From Pseudomonadales bacterium (GTDB lineage: Bacteria > Pseudomonadota > Gammaproteobacteria > Pseudomonadales > Ketobacteraceae), in contig JAGUVW010000064.1 of assembly GCA_020062665.1 (NCBI GenBank), positions 1 to 59,793 on the forward strand: a stretch of 59,793 bases of DNA. Reading direction: 5' to 3'. The notes beneath the pieces were generated by a model, which searched no databases, was not told the DNA's origin, and was given only the letters and a program-made list of their open reading frames with translations. Of the stretch, positions 9,414 through 17,900 are shown piece by piece. The first letter of the stretch is position 1, and every line of letters starts with the position of its first letter. A program made the translations under genes and the position numbers.

Positions 9414-9469
9414 AACACCTTCACTGCCAATCAAAAAATTGACGCCCCCAAGGGCTTTGGCGGTTTATC

Positions 9470-9483
9470 GCAAGGATCGTGCC
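9470..9483 (-). promoter_or_regulatory. Sigma-54 (RpoN) type promoter before flhA
   Basis: On the minus strand the sequence reads GGCACGATCCTTGC. This has the -24 GG and -12 GC dinucleotides with the required ten bases between them, and matches the GGCACG-N4-TTGC consensus almost perfectly. It is about 60 bases upstream of the flhA start, on the right strand. In Pseudomonas, early flagellar genes including flhA are driven by RpoN with FleQ, so the location supports the call. Confidence 0.8.
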
Positions 9484-9500
9484 CGAATGCAGTAATGACG

Positions 9501-10112
9501 CTAAGTGGTTGATTGACCGCTGTCGTCGACGCCGAACAACCCGTCCAGCGGCAACGACCACAGTGCCTGATACTCGGAACCCTGCCGGGTCGGCGTACTT
9601 TGAAAAAGCGTGAGGCGGGAAAATGTCAGCGTCGACGTGAAAGAGTGTGGCGGCAACGGCTCATGCCCACCCCGCTCGAACCGACCCAGCGTGACATGGG
9701 GCCGGAAGGAACGTGTCTCCGGCTCGCAACCGTGACGCAGCAGCAGGCTGTCCAGCCGGGACTTGATGGCCAGCAGCGACGGATCAGGCTGCAGCTCCAG
9801 CGCCACAATGCGCCCCTTGGCATCGGGAAAACAGCCCACCTGCAGTCCACTGGCTGTCATGACCGATTCAGTCGCTGCCGGATGAGGTGACAACGCCGCC
9901 AGATCCGCACGCACCGCCGCCAGCCAGGGCGATGAACGATTACCCAGGAACGTCAGCGTCAGATGCCAGTTGTGCGCTGCCACCCAACGGACATGGTCCG
10001 CCCAGGGCTGCCCACGCAAGGGCGATAGACAGGATTGAATACGAACGCGATCCGCATCTGCCAATCCCATCCCCAGAAAGCAACGTACTGTTTGTTCCAC
10101 CGGTTCGATCAT
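9501..10112 (-). CDS. thpR: ThpR, RNA 2',3'-cyclic phosphodiesterase (LigT family)
   Basis: 203 residues. It belongs to the 2H phosphoesterase family, which opens 2',3'-cyclic phosphates on RNA ends. The two hallmark HxT/Sx motifs are present: HLTLTFLG (about residue 50) and HVTLGRF (about residue 138). The start sits in the usual context RCFLGMGL. It lies upstream of flhA on the same strand but is separated from it by the sigma-54 promoter, so it is probably not part of the flagellar operon. Confidence 0.88.
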   Translation of the reverse strand: MIEPVEQTVRCFLGMGLADADRVRIQSCLSPLRGQPWADHVRWVAAHNWHLTLTFLGNRSSPWLAAVRADLAALSPHPAATESVMTASGLQVGCFPDAKGRIVALELQPDPSLLAIKSRLDSLLLRHGCEPETRSFRPHVTLGRFERGGHEPLPPHSFTSTLTFSRLTLFQSTPTRQGSEYQALWSLPLDGLFGVDDSGQSTT

Positions 10113-10153
10113 CCCGCCACTATGCCGGCTTCCGGCGCCGGGATCAAAACGAA

Positions 10154-10177
10154 AAAAGCCCCTGCGAGAGGGGCTTG
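10154..10177 (-). terminator. Rho-independent terminator of ompW
   Basis: On the minus strand AAGCCCCT pairs with AGGGGCTT around a three-base loop and is followed by a T run. It sits about 60 bases after the ompW stop codon. Confidence 0.85.
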
Positions 10178-10234
10178 ACCTGGCGGGATAGAATCCCAGG
10201 AGAAAAACAAAACAACAGAGTGCGCGCTATCCAA

Positions 10235-10951
10235 TCAGAACTTGTAACCGGCGGCCACCATGTACACCAGCGGATCGATGCCAACGTCAGCTTCTATCTT
10301 GTTGCCACCGGCGTAGCTGAAAGTAGCCGTGGTATCGATATCAATTTTCCAAACTGCGGCGTTGACGATGATGCGATCGGTAACGGCAAAATCGCAACCC
10401 ACTTCAAATGCAAAGCCGAAGGAGTCATCCAGATCCACACCCGTGGCTTCACCCAATCCCAGCGTGCTGGTAACCGCATCCAGTTCAGCGGCAACTTCCT
10501 CATCAAAGAAGGTGGTGTAGTTGACGCCTATTCCTGCATAGGGCTGGAACCGGGAATCCTTGCCCAGGAAATAATATTGCGCGCTCAGGGTCGGCGGCAG
10601 ATGCGACACCTCGGCAGCCTTCACCACACCGACGGCACCCAGGTTGGCGGTTACCGTGTGCTGGAACGGCGTGGCACCCAGCAGTGCAAAGCCGACGTTG
10701 TCGCTGACCATATAGGTGAAGGTCAGACCCAGCTGCACGTTACTGTCCACACCCGCAGTAGCCGGCGCAGCCGCTGGCACCACCGCTGTCAGGGGATCGC
10801 CATTCACCTGCAGTTCGGAACTGTCTTCCTGGGGATCAACACCCGCCGCACCCACCCGGACAATGAAATCACCCTGCTGGTAGGCGAATGCCGAACCGGA
10901 CGCCAACGCCACACCCAGAGCCAATGCCGTTACTGTAGACTTGATCATCAT
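10235..10951 (-). CDS. ompW: OmpW-family outer-membrane protein
   Basis: 238 residues. It should be an eight-stranded outer-membrane barrel with a hydrophobic channel for small apolar compounds. A signal peptide is clear (MMIKSTVTALALGVALASG, cleavage likely after SAFA). The mature start YQQGDFIVRVGAAGVDP, the segment VSDNVGFALLGATPFQHT, LPPTLSAQYYF and the C-terminal aromatic ending (YMVAAGYKF) fit OmpW. ATG at 10951 is chosen because GAGGAAG lies six bases upstream; a second ATG follows at once. It has its own terminator and is divergent from the DUF1499 gene. Confidence 0.9.
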   Translation of the reverse strand: MMIKSTVTALALGVALASGSAFAYQQGDFIVRVGAAGVDPQEDSSELQVNGDPLTAVVPAAAPATAGVDSNVQLGLTFTYMVSDNVGFALLGATPFQHTVTANLGAVGVVKAAEVSHLPPTLSAQYYFLGKDSRFQPYAGIGVNYTTFFDEEVAAELDAVTSTLGLGEATGVDLDDSFGFAFEVGCDFAVTDRIIVNAAVWKIDIDTTATFSYAGGNKIEADVGIDPLVYMVAAGYKF

Positions 10952-11089
10952 TGCAACTTCCTCTCTATGAACAGACATAAAATCAAACTGTTATAAATCG
11001 TAATGAGGGGTAGTCTAGGGAGGCGGGAATTCGCAATAATGACGTGGGTCAATGGGCCCAAGACCAATACTACAGAAGGGATATACACG

Positions 11090-11545
11090 ATGACTTGCAT
11101 CAACGTTTCACGCGCGGCCGCCACTTTGGCGTTGACTGCCAGCGCACTTTTGGCTGGATGTTCTTCCAGCCCTGTGACCAAAGGCGTTATTCAGCAACAA
11201 CTGGGCATCTGCCCCAGCAGCCCGAACTGCGTCAGCTCACACAACGCCGATGACACTCACAAGATTGCACCGCTGAAATTCACCGGCAGCAAAGATGCCG
11301 CCAAGCGCAAGCTGGTCAGCGTACTGGGCGTGCGCAAGGACACCGAAATCAAAGAAGACAACGGCAGCTATCTGTGGGTGACCTTCCGCAGCCCTACCAT
11401 GGGTTTCATCGACGACGGTGAATTTCTGGTGAAGGATAATCTGGTGGAAGTGCGTTCGGCTTCGCGCACCGGTTACAGCGATTTTGGCAAGAACCGTTCA
11501 CGCATGGAGGAAATCCGCAAGGCATTTGAACCCTGCTGCGACTGA
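11090..11545 (+). CDS. DUF1499-family lipoprotein
   Basis: 151 residues. A lipoprotein signal with lipobox LAGC (cysteine near residue 25) is followed by a DUF1499 domain: CPSSPNCVSSHNAD near the start of the mature protein and YLWVTFRSPTMGFIDDGEFLV, then VRSASRTGYSDFGKNRSRME. Members of this family are small, of unknown function, and often lipid-anchored. GAAGGG lies before the ATG at 11090. It stands alone between the divergent ompW and convergent cheV, with only seven bases to the cheV stop. Confidence 0.85.
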   Translation: MTCINVSRAAATLALTASALLAGCSSSPVTKGVIQQQLGICPSSPNCVSSHNADDTHKIAPLKFTGSKDAAKRKLVSVLGVRKDTEIKEDNGSYLWVTFRSPTMGFIDDGEFLVKDNLVEVRSASRTGYSDFGKNRSRMEEIRKAFEPCCD

Positions 11546-11552
11546 AGCAAGG

Positions 11553-12500
11553 TCAGCTGCCTTTGGGATACTGAGCCCGATAGGCCCGGATGCGTTCCTG
11601 CACCACCTGGGCCAGCTTGTCGGGCTCGAATTTCGACAGAAAATCATCACACCCCACTTTCTGCGTCATGGCCTTGTTGAAGGTGCCACTCAGGGAGGTG
11701 TGCAGAATGACAAACAGATCCTTCAGGCGGGGATCTTCGCGAATCTCCCGCGTCAGGCGATAGCCATCCATTTCCGGCATTTCCGCATCGGTGATCACCA
11801 TGGCCAGTTTGCGCGGCACGTCCACGCCTTCATCGGCCCACTTCTTCAGCAGGCGCAGCGCAGTGGCACCATCCCGCGCACTCAGGATACGCAATCCCAG
11901 TTGGCCCACGGTTTCACGCACCTGGCTCAGGCCCACGGTGGAATCATCCACGGCCAGAATTTCCAGCCCTTCTGCATCCGCCACCACGCCCGCATCCACC
12001 GAAGCCGGATTCACCCGGGTATTGTAGGGCGAGATTTCCTGCAGCACCTTTTCCACGTCGATGATCTCGACGATTTCCTTGTCGAGTTTGGTGATGGCCG
12101 TCAGGTAATGGGTGCGGCCAGCGCCCTTGGGCGGCGGCATGATCTCTTCCCAGTTCATGTTGACGATGCGATCCACGGATTTGACCATGAACGCCTGGAT
12201 CGTCATGTTGTACTCGGAAATGATGATGTTGCAGTGGGTGCGATCCTGCAGCGGGCCCAGGCCGATGGCGGCACTAAGATCGATCACCGCGATGGTACGG
12301 CCCCGCGCATGAGTTACGCCCACCACATGGGGATGGCTTTGCGGCATCACCGTGAGCTTGGGCATGGTCTGCACTTCCTGGATCTTGAACACGTTGATTG
12401 CAAACAGGTTTCCCCGCTGCAACCGAAAGGTCAGCAACTCCAGGCGATTCTCGCCCACCAGCTGGGTACGCTGATCCACCGAATCCAGAATGCTTGCCAT
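11553..12500 (-). CDS. cheV: CheV, chemotaxis coupling protein with receiver domain
   Basis: 315 residues. An N-terminal CheW-like domain (about 1-165, FRLQRGNLFAINVFKIQEV, VVGVTHARGRTIAVIDLS) links receptors to CheA. A C-terminal receiver domain (about 180-310) carries AVDDSTVG, phospho-acceptor aspartate in MVITDAEMPEMDG and the final lysine in FLSKFEP. Phosphorylation is thought to tune coupling or to drain phosphate from CheA. The start MASILDSVDQRTQLVG is the family start, so ATG 12500 is preferred over upstream codons. It stands apart from the main che operon, as is common. Confidence 0.93.
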   Translation of the reverse strand: MASILDSVDQRTQLVGENRLELLTFRLQRGNLFAINVFKIQEVQTMPKLTVMPQSHPHVVGVTHARGRTIAVIDLSAAIGLGPLQDRTHCNIIISEYNMTIQAFMVKSVDRIVNMNWEEIMPPPKGAGRTHYLTAITKLDKEIVEIIDVEKVLQEISPYNTRVNPASVDAGVVADAEGLEILAVDDSTVGLSQVRETVGQLGLRILSARDGATALRLLKKWADEGVDVPRKLAMVITDAEMPEMDGYRLTREIREDPRLKDLFVILHTSLSGTFNKAMTQKVGCDDFLSKFEPDKLAQVVQERIRAYRAQYPKGS

Positions 12501-12632
12501 GTCATTTCCAAAATAAGTGCATGAACAGTTCGTTGAGTGTAGACCAAGAAAATCCATCCGCCCCTGATTCCGCGGTGGACTACACTGAATTTCAACCCCT
12601 TTCCTGCTTGATCGATTCAGGATGCCTGTACG

Positions 12633-13853
12633 ATGGAGTCATCCAACGTTCTGCTGGCCCGCCAGCCCATCTATGATGCCCAACTGAATGTCGCGGCCTA
12701 TGAATTATTGTTCCGGCCACCGCAACAACAGGCTGGCTGGCAGTGGGACGGAGATGTGGCCACCTCGCAGCTGGTGGTGAATGCCTTTGCCGAGATCGGC
12801 ATCGACAAAGCGGCGGACAACAAAAGTGCTTTCATCAATTTCACCCGCCGCTGGCTGCTGGCACCGCCACCGTTCAACCCCGCCCATGTCACCATCGAGA
12901 TTCTGGAAACCGTGGAACCGGACGCCGAAATGGTGGCCGCCGTACGCGCGCTGGCACAACGGGGATTTGTGATCGCGCTGGACGATTTCACCTTCGAACC
13001 GAAATGGCATCCCCTGCTGCAGCTGGCCACCATTGTGAAGATCGACGTGCTGCAACATCAGGGTGCCGCACTGGAACAGCAGGTGAAGCAGCTGGCACGC
13101 TACAAGGTGCAACTGCTGGCAGAAAAAGTGGAAACCTACGCGGTGTTCGAACACTGCAAGGCGCTGGGATTTCAGCTGTTCCAGGGCTATTTCCTGTGCC
13201 GGCCGCAAAACATAAAGGGCGATGCGCTGCCCTCCAACAAGATGGTGGTGATGCGTCTGCTGGCGGAATTGCAGAATCCCGACGTGGACATGGGCTCACT
13301 GGAAAAGCTGATCTCGCACGATATTTCGCTGAGCACCAAACTGCTGCGCATCTGTAACGCCGCCAGCTTCGGCACCCGCGTCAAGATCGAAAGTATCCGC
13401 AAGGCCATGGTGCTGATCGGACTGAAGGCCCTGCGCCAGTGGGCCAGCATCATCGCGCTGTCGCGCATGGCAGACAAACCCAGTGAGCTGATTACGCTGA
13501 CACTCACCCGCGCCCGGATGATGGAATTGCTGGCGGTGCAAACCAAGCGATCCGATCAGGATATTTTCTTCACCGTGGGCATGTTCTCGCTGATCGACGC
13601 ATTTTTCGATCAGCCCAAGGCCGCCATCCTGGCCAGCCTGCCGTTCAACGACGCAGTGAATGGCGCGCTCTTACAATATCAAGGCACTCCCGGTAGAATC
13701 CTGCGCGCGGTGGAAGCCCACGAGCAAGGTCACTGGGATGTCATCGACTGGCAGGAGCTGAACAGCCTTGGCATCGAACAACCGGCATTCGAGCAGGCGT
13801 ATCTGGACGCTTTGCTGTGGAGCGCGGAGATCATGCAATCCTTGCTGGCGTAA
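12633..13853 (+). CDS. EAL-HDOD signalling protein (YuxH type)
   Basis: 406 residues. The N-terminal EAL-like domain begins LLARQPIYDAQLNVAAYELL and lacks the catalytic residues of active c-di-GMP phosphodiesterases. The EAL motif reads YELL, and the DDFGTG loop is replaced by LDDFTFEP. The C-terminal half (about 200-395) is an HDOD domain (LEKLISHDISLSTKLLRICNAASFG). Such proteins usually act as regulatory scaffolds for stress, motility or c-di-GMP responses rather than as enzymes. It is monocistronic and divergent from cheV with about 130 bases between the starts. The substrate or partner is unknown. Confidence 0.87.
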   Translation: MESSNVLLARQPIYDAQLNVAAYELLFRPPQQQAGWQWDGDVATSQLVVNAFAEIGIDKAADNKSAFINFTRRWLLAPPPFNPAHVTIEILETVEPDAEMVAAVRALAQRGFVIALDDFTFEPKWHPLLQLATIVKIDVLQHQGAALEQQVKQLARYKVQLLAEKVETYAVFEHCKALGFQLFQGYFLCRPQNIKGDALPSNKMVVMRLLAELQNPDVDMGSLEKLISHDISLSTKLLRICNAASFGTRVKIESIRKAMVLIGLKALRQWASIIALSRMADKPSELITLTLTRARMMELLAVQTKRSDQDIFFTVGMFSLIDAFFDQPKAAILASLPFNDAVNGALLQYQGTPGRILRAVEAHEQGHWDVIDWQELNSLGIEQPAFEQAYLDALLWSAEIMQSLLA

Positions 13854-13913
13854 TCCCACCGCAACACCGGCCGGCACGCGCTGGCCCCGTTCCCCGTACA
13901 TGGATTTGAAACG

Positions 13914-14708
13914 TTGACGTATTCACTGGTCGATATCGGCATCAACCTCACCGACTCTGCTTTTGCTGCAGATCTGCCACAGGTTATCGCCGCCGGGCGC
14001 GATGCCGGCGTACACACACTCATTCTCACCGGCACGGATCTGAAGCATTCCCGCCGCGCACTGCAGCTGTGTAAAACCCACGGCGACGGGCTGTTCTGTA
14101 CTGCCGGCGTTCATCCGCATTACGCCAAGGAATGGAACGAACAGCACGCTGCCGCCCTGCGCGAACTGGCGCGAGATCCTCACGTGGTGGCCATCGGCGA
14201 AACGGGGCTGGATTTCAACCGCAACCTGTCGCCGCCCGACGTGCAGCGCAGCGTGTTCGAACAGCAATTGCAGATTGCAGCGGACACCGGGCTGCCGCTG
14301 TTTCTGCATGAACGGGATGCGCTGGACGATCAGATAAATTTACTCAGACGTTTTCGCAATCGTGTGGCCGGCGGCGTGGCGCACTGTTTTACTGGCACGG
14401 CAGAAGCCCTGCACGCCTATCTGGCGCTGGATCTGTATATCGGCATCACCGGCTGGATTTGCGATGAACGGCGGGGATTGCATCTGCGGGAACTGGTGCG
14501 GGACATTCCGTTGAACCGCCTGCTGCTGGAAACCGACGGCCCCTATCTGCTGCCACGGGATCTGAAGCCCAAGCCCAAATCCCGCCGCAACGAACCGCGC
14601 TACCTGCCCCACATCACCGACGCCGTGGCCGCCTGTATCGGCATGCCGGCGCAGGAGCTGGCGGACATCACCACCGCCAACGCCCGCGCCCTGTTCAAAC
14701 TTGCCTGA
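13914..14708 (+). CDS. tatD: TatD-family deoxyribonuclease
   Basis: 264 residues. It is a metal-dependent hydrolase of the TatD group, with 3'-5' DNA exonuclease activity in the E. coli member. The segments VAIGETGLDFNRNLSP, LPLFLHERDA, VAHCFTGTAEAL, YIGITGWICDERRG and LLLETDGPYLLPRDL carry the metal-site Glu, His and Asp residues. As in E. coli TatD itself, the N-terminal HxH of many homologues is replaced by DIGINLT. The start is a TTG at 13914; the nearby ATG at 13900 meets a stop after five codons. The ribosome binding site is weak. Confidence 0.9.
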   Translation: MTYSLVDIGINLTDSAFAADLPQVIAAGRDAGVHTLILTGTDLKHSRRALQLCKTHGDGLFCTAGVHPHYAKEWNEQHAAALRELARDPHVVAIGETGLDFNRNLSPPDVQRSVFEQQLQIAADTGLPLFLHERDALDDQINLLRRFRNRVAGGVAHCFTGTAEALHAYLALDLYIGITGWICDERRGLHLRELVRDIPLNRLLLETDGPYLLPRDLKPKPKSRRNEPRYLPHITDAVAACIGMPAQELADITTANARALFKLA

Positions 14709-14720
14709 ACGAGCGGATTT

Positions 14721-14963
14721 TCACTCCGACAGAAACGCGATCAGCGCTTCCACATCGAACGGCCAGTTCAATTCGCTGCCATCCACGTCCCGGCGCAACA
14801 CCGGAATGCGGACGCCATAACGTTCGATCAGCGTGTCGCTGTCGGCAATGTCCACCGTAGCAACGTCGAAAAATTCCGGATTGAGTGTGGCGCGCAACAG
14901 ATCCTGCGCCACCTCGCACAGATGACAGGCCGACGTGCCAAACAGCGTCACCGATTCTTTCAT
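14721..14963 (-). CDS. Glutaredoxin-like protein (DUF836 family) with CxxC
   Basis: 80 residues with a thioredoxin fold. The redox motif is CHLC near residue 14 (TLFGTSACHLCEVAQ) and the cis-proline segment is VRIPVLRRD. It is a short stand-alone thiol-disulfide protein of the DUF836/YruB type; no partner is known in general. Its start overlaps the end of the upstream 1369-residue membrane-protein gene by four bases, so the two should be translationally coupled. That gene encodes two pairs of extracytoplasmic-looking cysteines, which suggests but does not prove a link. Confidence 0.85.
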   Translation of the reverse strand: MKESVTLFGTSACHLCEVAQDLLRATLNPEFFDVATVDIADSDTLIERYGVRIPVLRRDVDGSELNWPFDVEALIAFLSE

Positions 14964-17900
14964 GATGCCGGGCCTGCCTGATCCGGTTTCTGGATTTTAT
15001 CGCTGCGCCAGTAGCCTTCGTGGGTGAACGCCTGCCAGCCCCACTTCAGCCAGGACAGCAGTTTCAGCGCCAGCCACAACGACCACACCAGCATCAGGCC
15101 ACGATAGATCCACAGCGGAATGGAAATGAACCAGGCCTGACTCAACGCGCCGTCGCCGCGATCCACAAACCAGTTGAGCTGGTGCTGGCTGGAACCGTTG
15201 CCCACCACACCCATGTCCGGCGTACCCAACAAGCCGTTGGGAATGGCGGCAACCAGCGCGAAGAAGGTGCCCACGCTCAGCAATGCCAACCCCAGCTGCA
15301 TCAGGTTGAAGCCGGTGCGCGTCATCCGTTGCGGATCGAGCTTGCTGCGTTTTTCCATCAGCACGAACCACAGCACGATGAAAATCATCAGCTGAATCCA
15401 GCCCGCACACAGGCCCAGTACCAGCAGCACCCAATGCCAGGTTTTCACCGGCAGATGACGCAGGCGACCGAGCGCGAACGCCACCACAATCGTCACGATC
15501 AACACACCCCAGAACAGAATCGCCGGCCCCATCGCCGGGCCACCGGCAAACAGCACCCAGCGTCCATCCGGCACGTGCAGGTTGATGCTGTGATTCACGT
15601 AGGGCGCGTTCAGATTCACCGTGGGCGTATTCACGCGGGTGGACAGCTCCACCGTTTCGCGCCATTCCACATCCACCCAATGCTGACCAGGATTAACCGG
15701 CACGATCACCCGCTGGCTGTCTTCATCCACCGCGCGGGATTCGTCGTTGACCTTCACCTGGGTAATGCGGGAACCGGGCGGCAGATCGATGCGCTGCTCG
15801 CTGCCCTTGCTGCTGATCAGGTGGAAGCGCACCTGATGGCGGGATTCCCGCTGTCCCGGTGTCACGATCTGTTGCACCTGATCGATGGTGGTGGTGGCAC
15901 CTGCCTGTGCTTCCGGGCGATGGATATTCAGAGTCAACTGCTCGCCGGGATAGGGTTGCCAGCGCGGCTGCCACTGATTCACCACACCGGTTTCCTTCAC
16001 CGGCGCAATACCTTCGCTCTGCACATGCCAGAGTGGCGACGGATCGACGATCCACTGCTCGCTCCAGTGTCCGCTGCTGTCAGCCACCAGTGTCAGCCGC
16101 GACGTTTTGTCGAGCGCGGAATACCAGGTGACACTGCCCTGACCCGGCTTGATATGCACACGCACCTTGCCGTTTTCGACTTCCAGCGTCTGACTGGTGA
16201 CGGATTCACCCGGCAGCAGCGGAATCTCCAGCGTAATGCCACCCTGCTGGGGCGCGATCCGCTGCACGCTGGTTTCCAGATACCAGTTCAATCCCAGCCG
16301 CAGTTGTCGCCGCACGCTGACAAAGGGCGGCACCGGATCCGGTGTGAGCTGTTTCTGCTGCGCGGTTTCAGTGCGAGTGGTCTGCGTGGCGTGCGGCTCG
16401 AAATAAAGCGCGTTGGATTGCAGGCGGCTGTTCTCGACACCGCGCACATCCCAGCCCGGCGCTTGCACGGCGATGTTGTGGGGCAGCAACGGAAAGGTGA
16501 GCTGGAAAGCCCGCGCGCCCACTTCGCCGGTGAGTTGCAGATCATGGCGACCTGCCGGCAGCATGACCTGCAGCTGGCCACCTTCACTTTCCGGGCGCCG
16601 CAGCAGATGGGGTTCACCGTTCAGCACCACACCGTCGATACGCCATTGCTGCTGGCTGTCGGGCAGCGGCCAATACAGCGATTGCAGTGTGTGCGCGGAA
16701 AAGCGCAGGGTCAGGCGCTGTCCATCCAGCGCCACGTACAGCCGCTCAATGCCGATACAGGCCGGCGTGCAGTCCTGTTCCTTCAGCAAACGTTGCTTGA
16801 GTTCCTGCAGCAGAGCCGCGTCCGGCAAATCGCTTGCGTTAGCCTCTGGCACCTGCGCCGTCAGTCCCAGACACGCAATGAGCACCACTGCAGCCGGCTG
16901 CGCAATGCGGGACCGCCAGGGCGACATCTTCCACTGGCCGTTGATTTTCTTCACGCCGATCACGCTCACCAGCATCAGCACGCCCAGCAACACCCGCAAC
17001 CAGGCCAGCAGACGGTTTTCCCAGGGGGTGAGCAGATACAGTTCGAAGGATTCCGCCTGGGTGACAGGGCCACTCCAATACAGCGTGGTTTCGATCCACT
17101 GCCAGTTGGGGCGGCCAGGGCCGGTCTGTGCCGCCAGATTGGGATCCATGCGTTCGATTTTCGGCTGCGCGCGCCTGGGTTCCGGGCGGGACGCTTTCAC
17201 CAAAGCCGCTGCGCTGCTTTCCTGGCTCATCACGGCATCAGCAGCATATTCGGCGGGCGCAGCAGCGGGCACCGCGAAATCGGCGTCGCGGGCTGATCCA
17301 CTGTAACTGTAATAACTGTCGCCCATCTGCACCCAGGGCTGGTGCAACTGCGGATACAAACCCAGACGCGCCTGCTCCACCATGAACGACAGCAGCCACA
17401 ACGCCAGCACCAGTGCCGCTGCGGTGCCATACAGATTGATGAAGCGGCGCAGCTTGCCTTCCGGCAGCATGAACAGAATCGCCATCACCGCGATCAGATT
17501 CAGCCACAGATAGAGGAATTCCGGCGCCTCGGGATAGATCAGCAGCAACGCCAGCGCGCAGATCACACCGGCAACCACGCCGCGCAGACGCACCACCGCG
17601 ACGATGGCTATCAGCACGATGAAGATGTCCCACACGCTCCAGGAACCGGTCCAGGTATTGTGCGCGCTGTCCACGCCAGTGACGGTGAACACACGCCAGC
17701 CCGGCGGCATCTGCACGCGCGCGCTCAGGCGATCCACATCATGCTGCCAACCGGCGGAGGCCAGTGTGCGATGATGCACGGAATCCCCCGCCGCAATGCG
17801 ACTCAGCGCCAGCGCATCGAGCTGACCCTGACGCACTTCCACGCCGGGAGTACCTTCCAGCAACGTGATCACCTGGGGCTGGCCATTGAGTTCCAGGCTG

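Noticed and set aside
7863-9512. 549-codon plus-strand frame opposite flhA
   Set aside because: Composition is His/Gln rich with no domain; it is a shadow of flhA.
15020-17296. 758-codon plus-strand frame opposite the large membrane-protein gene
   Set aside because: Antisense shadow; the minus-strand gene has a signal peptide and clear hydrophobic segments.
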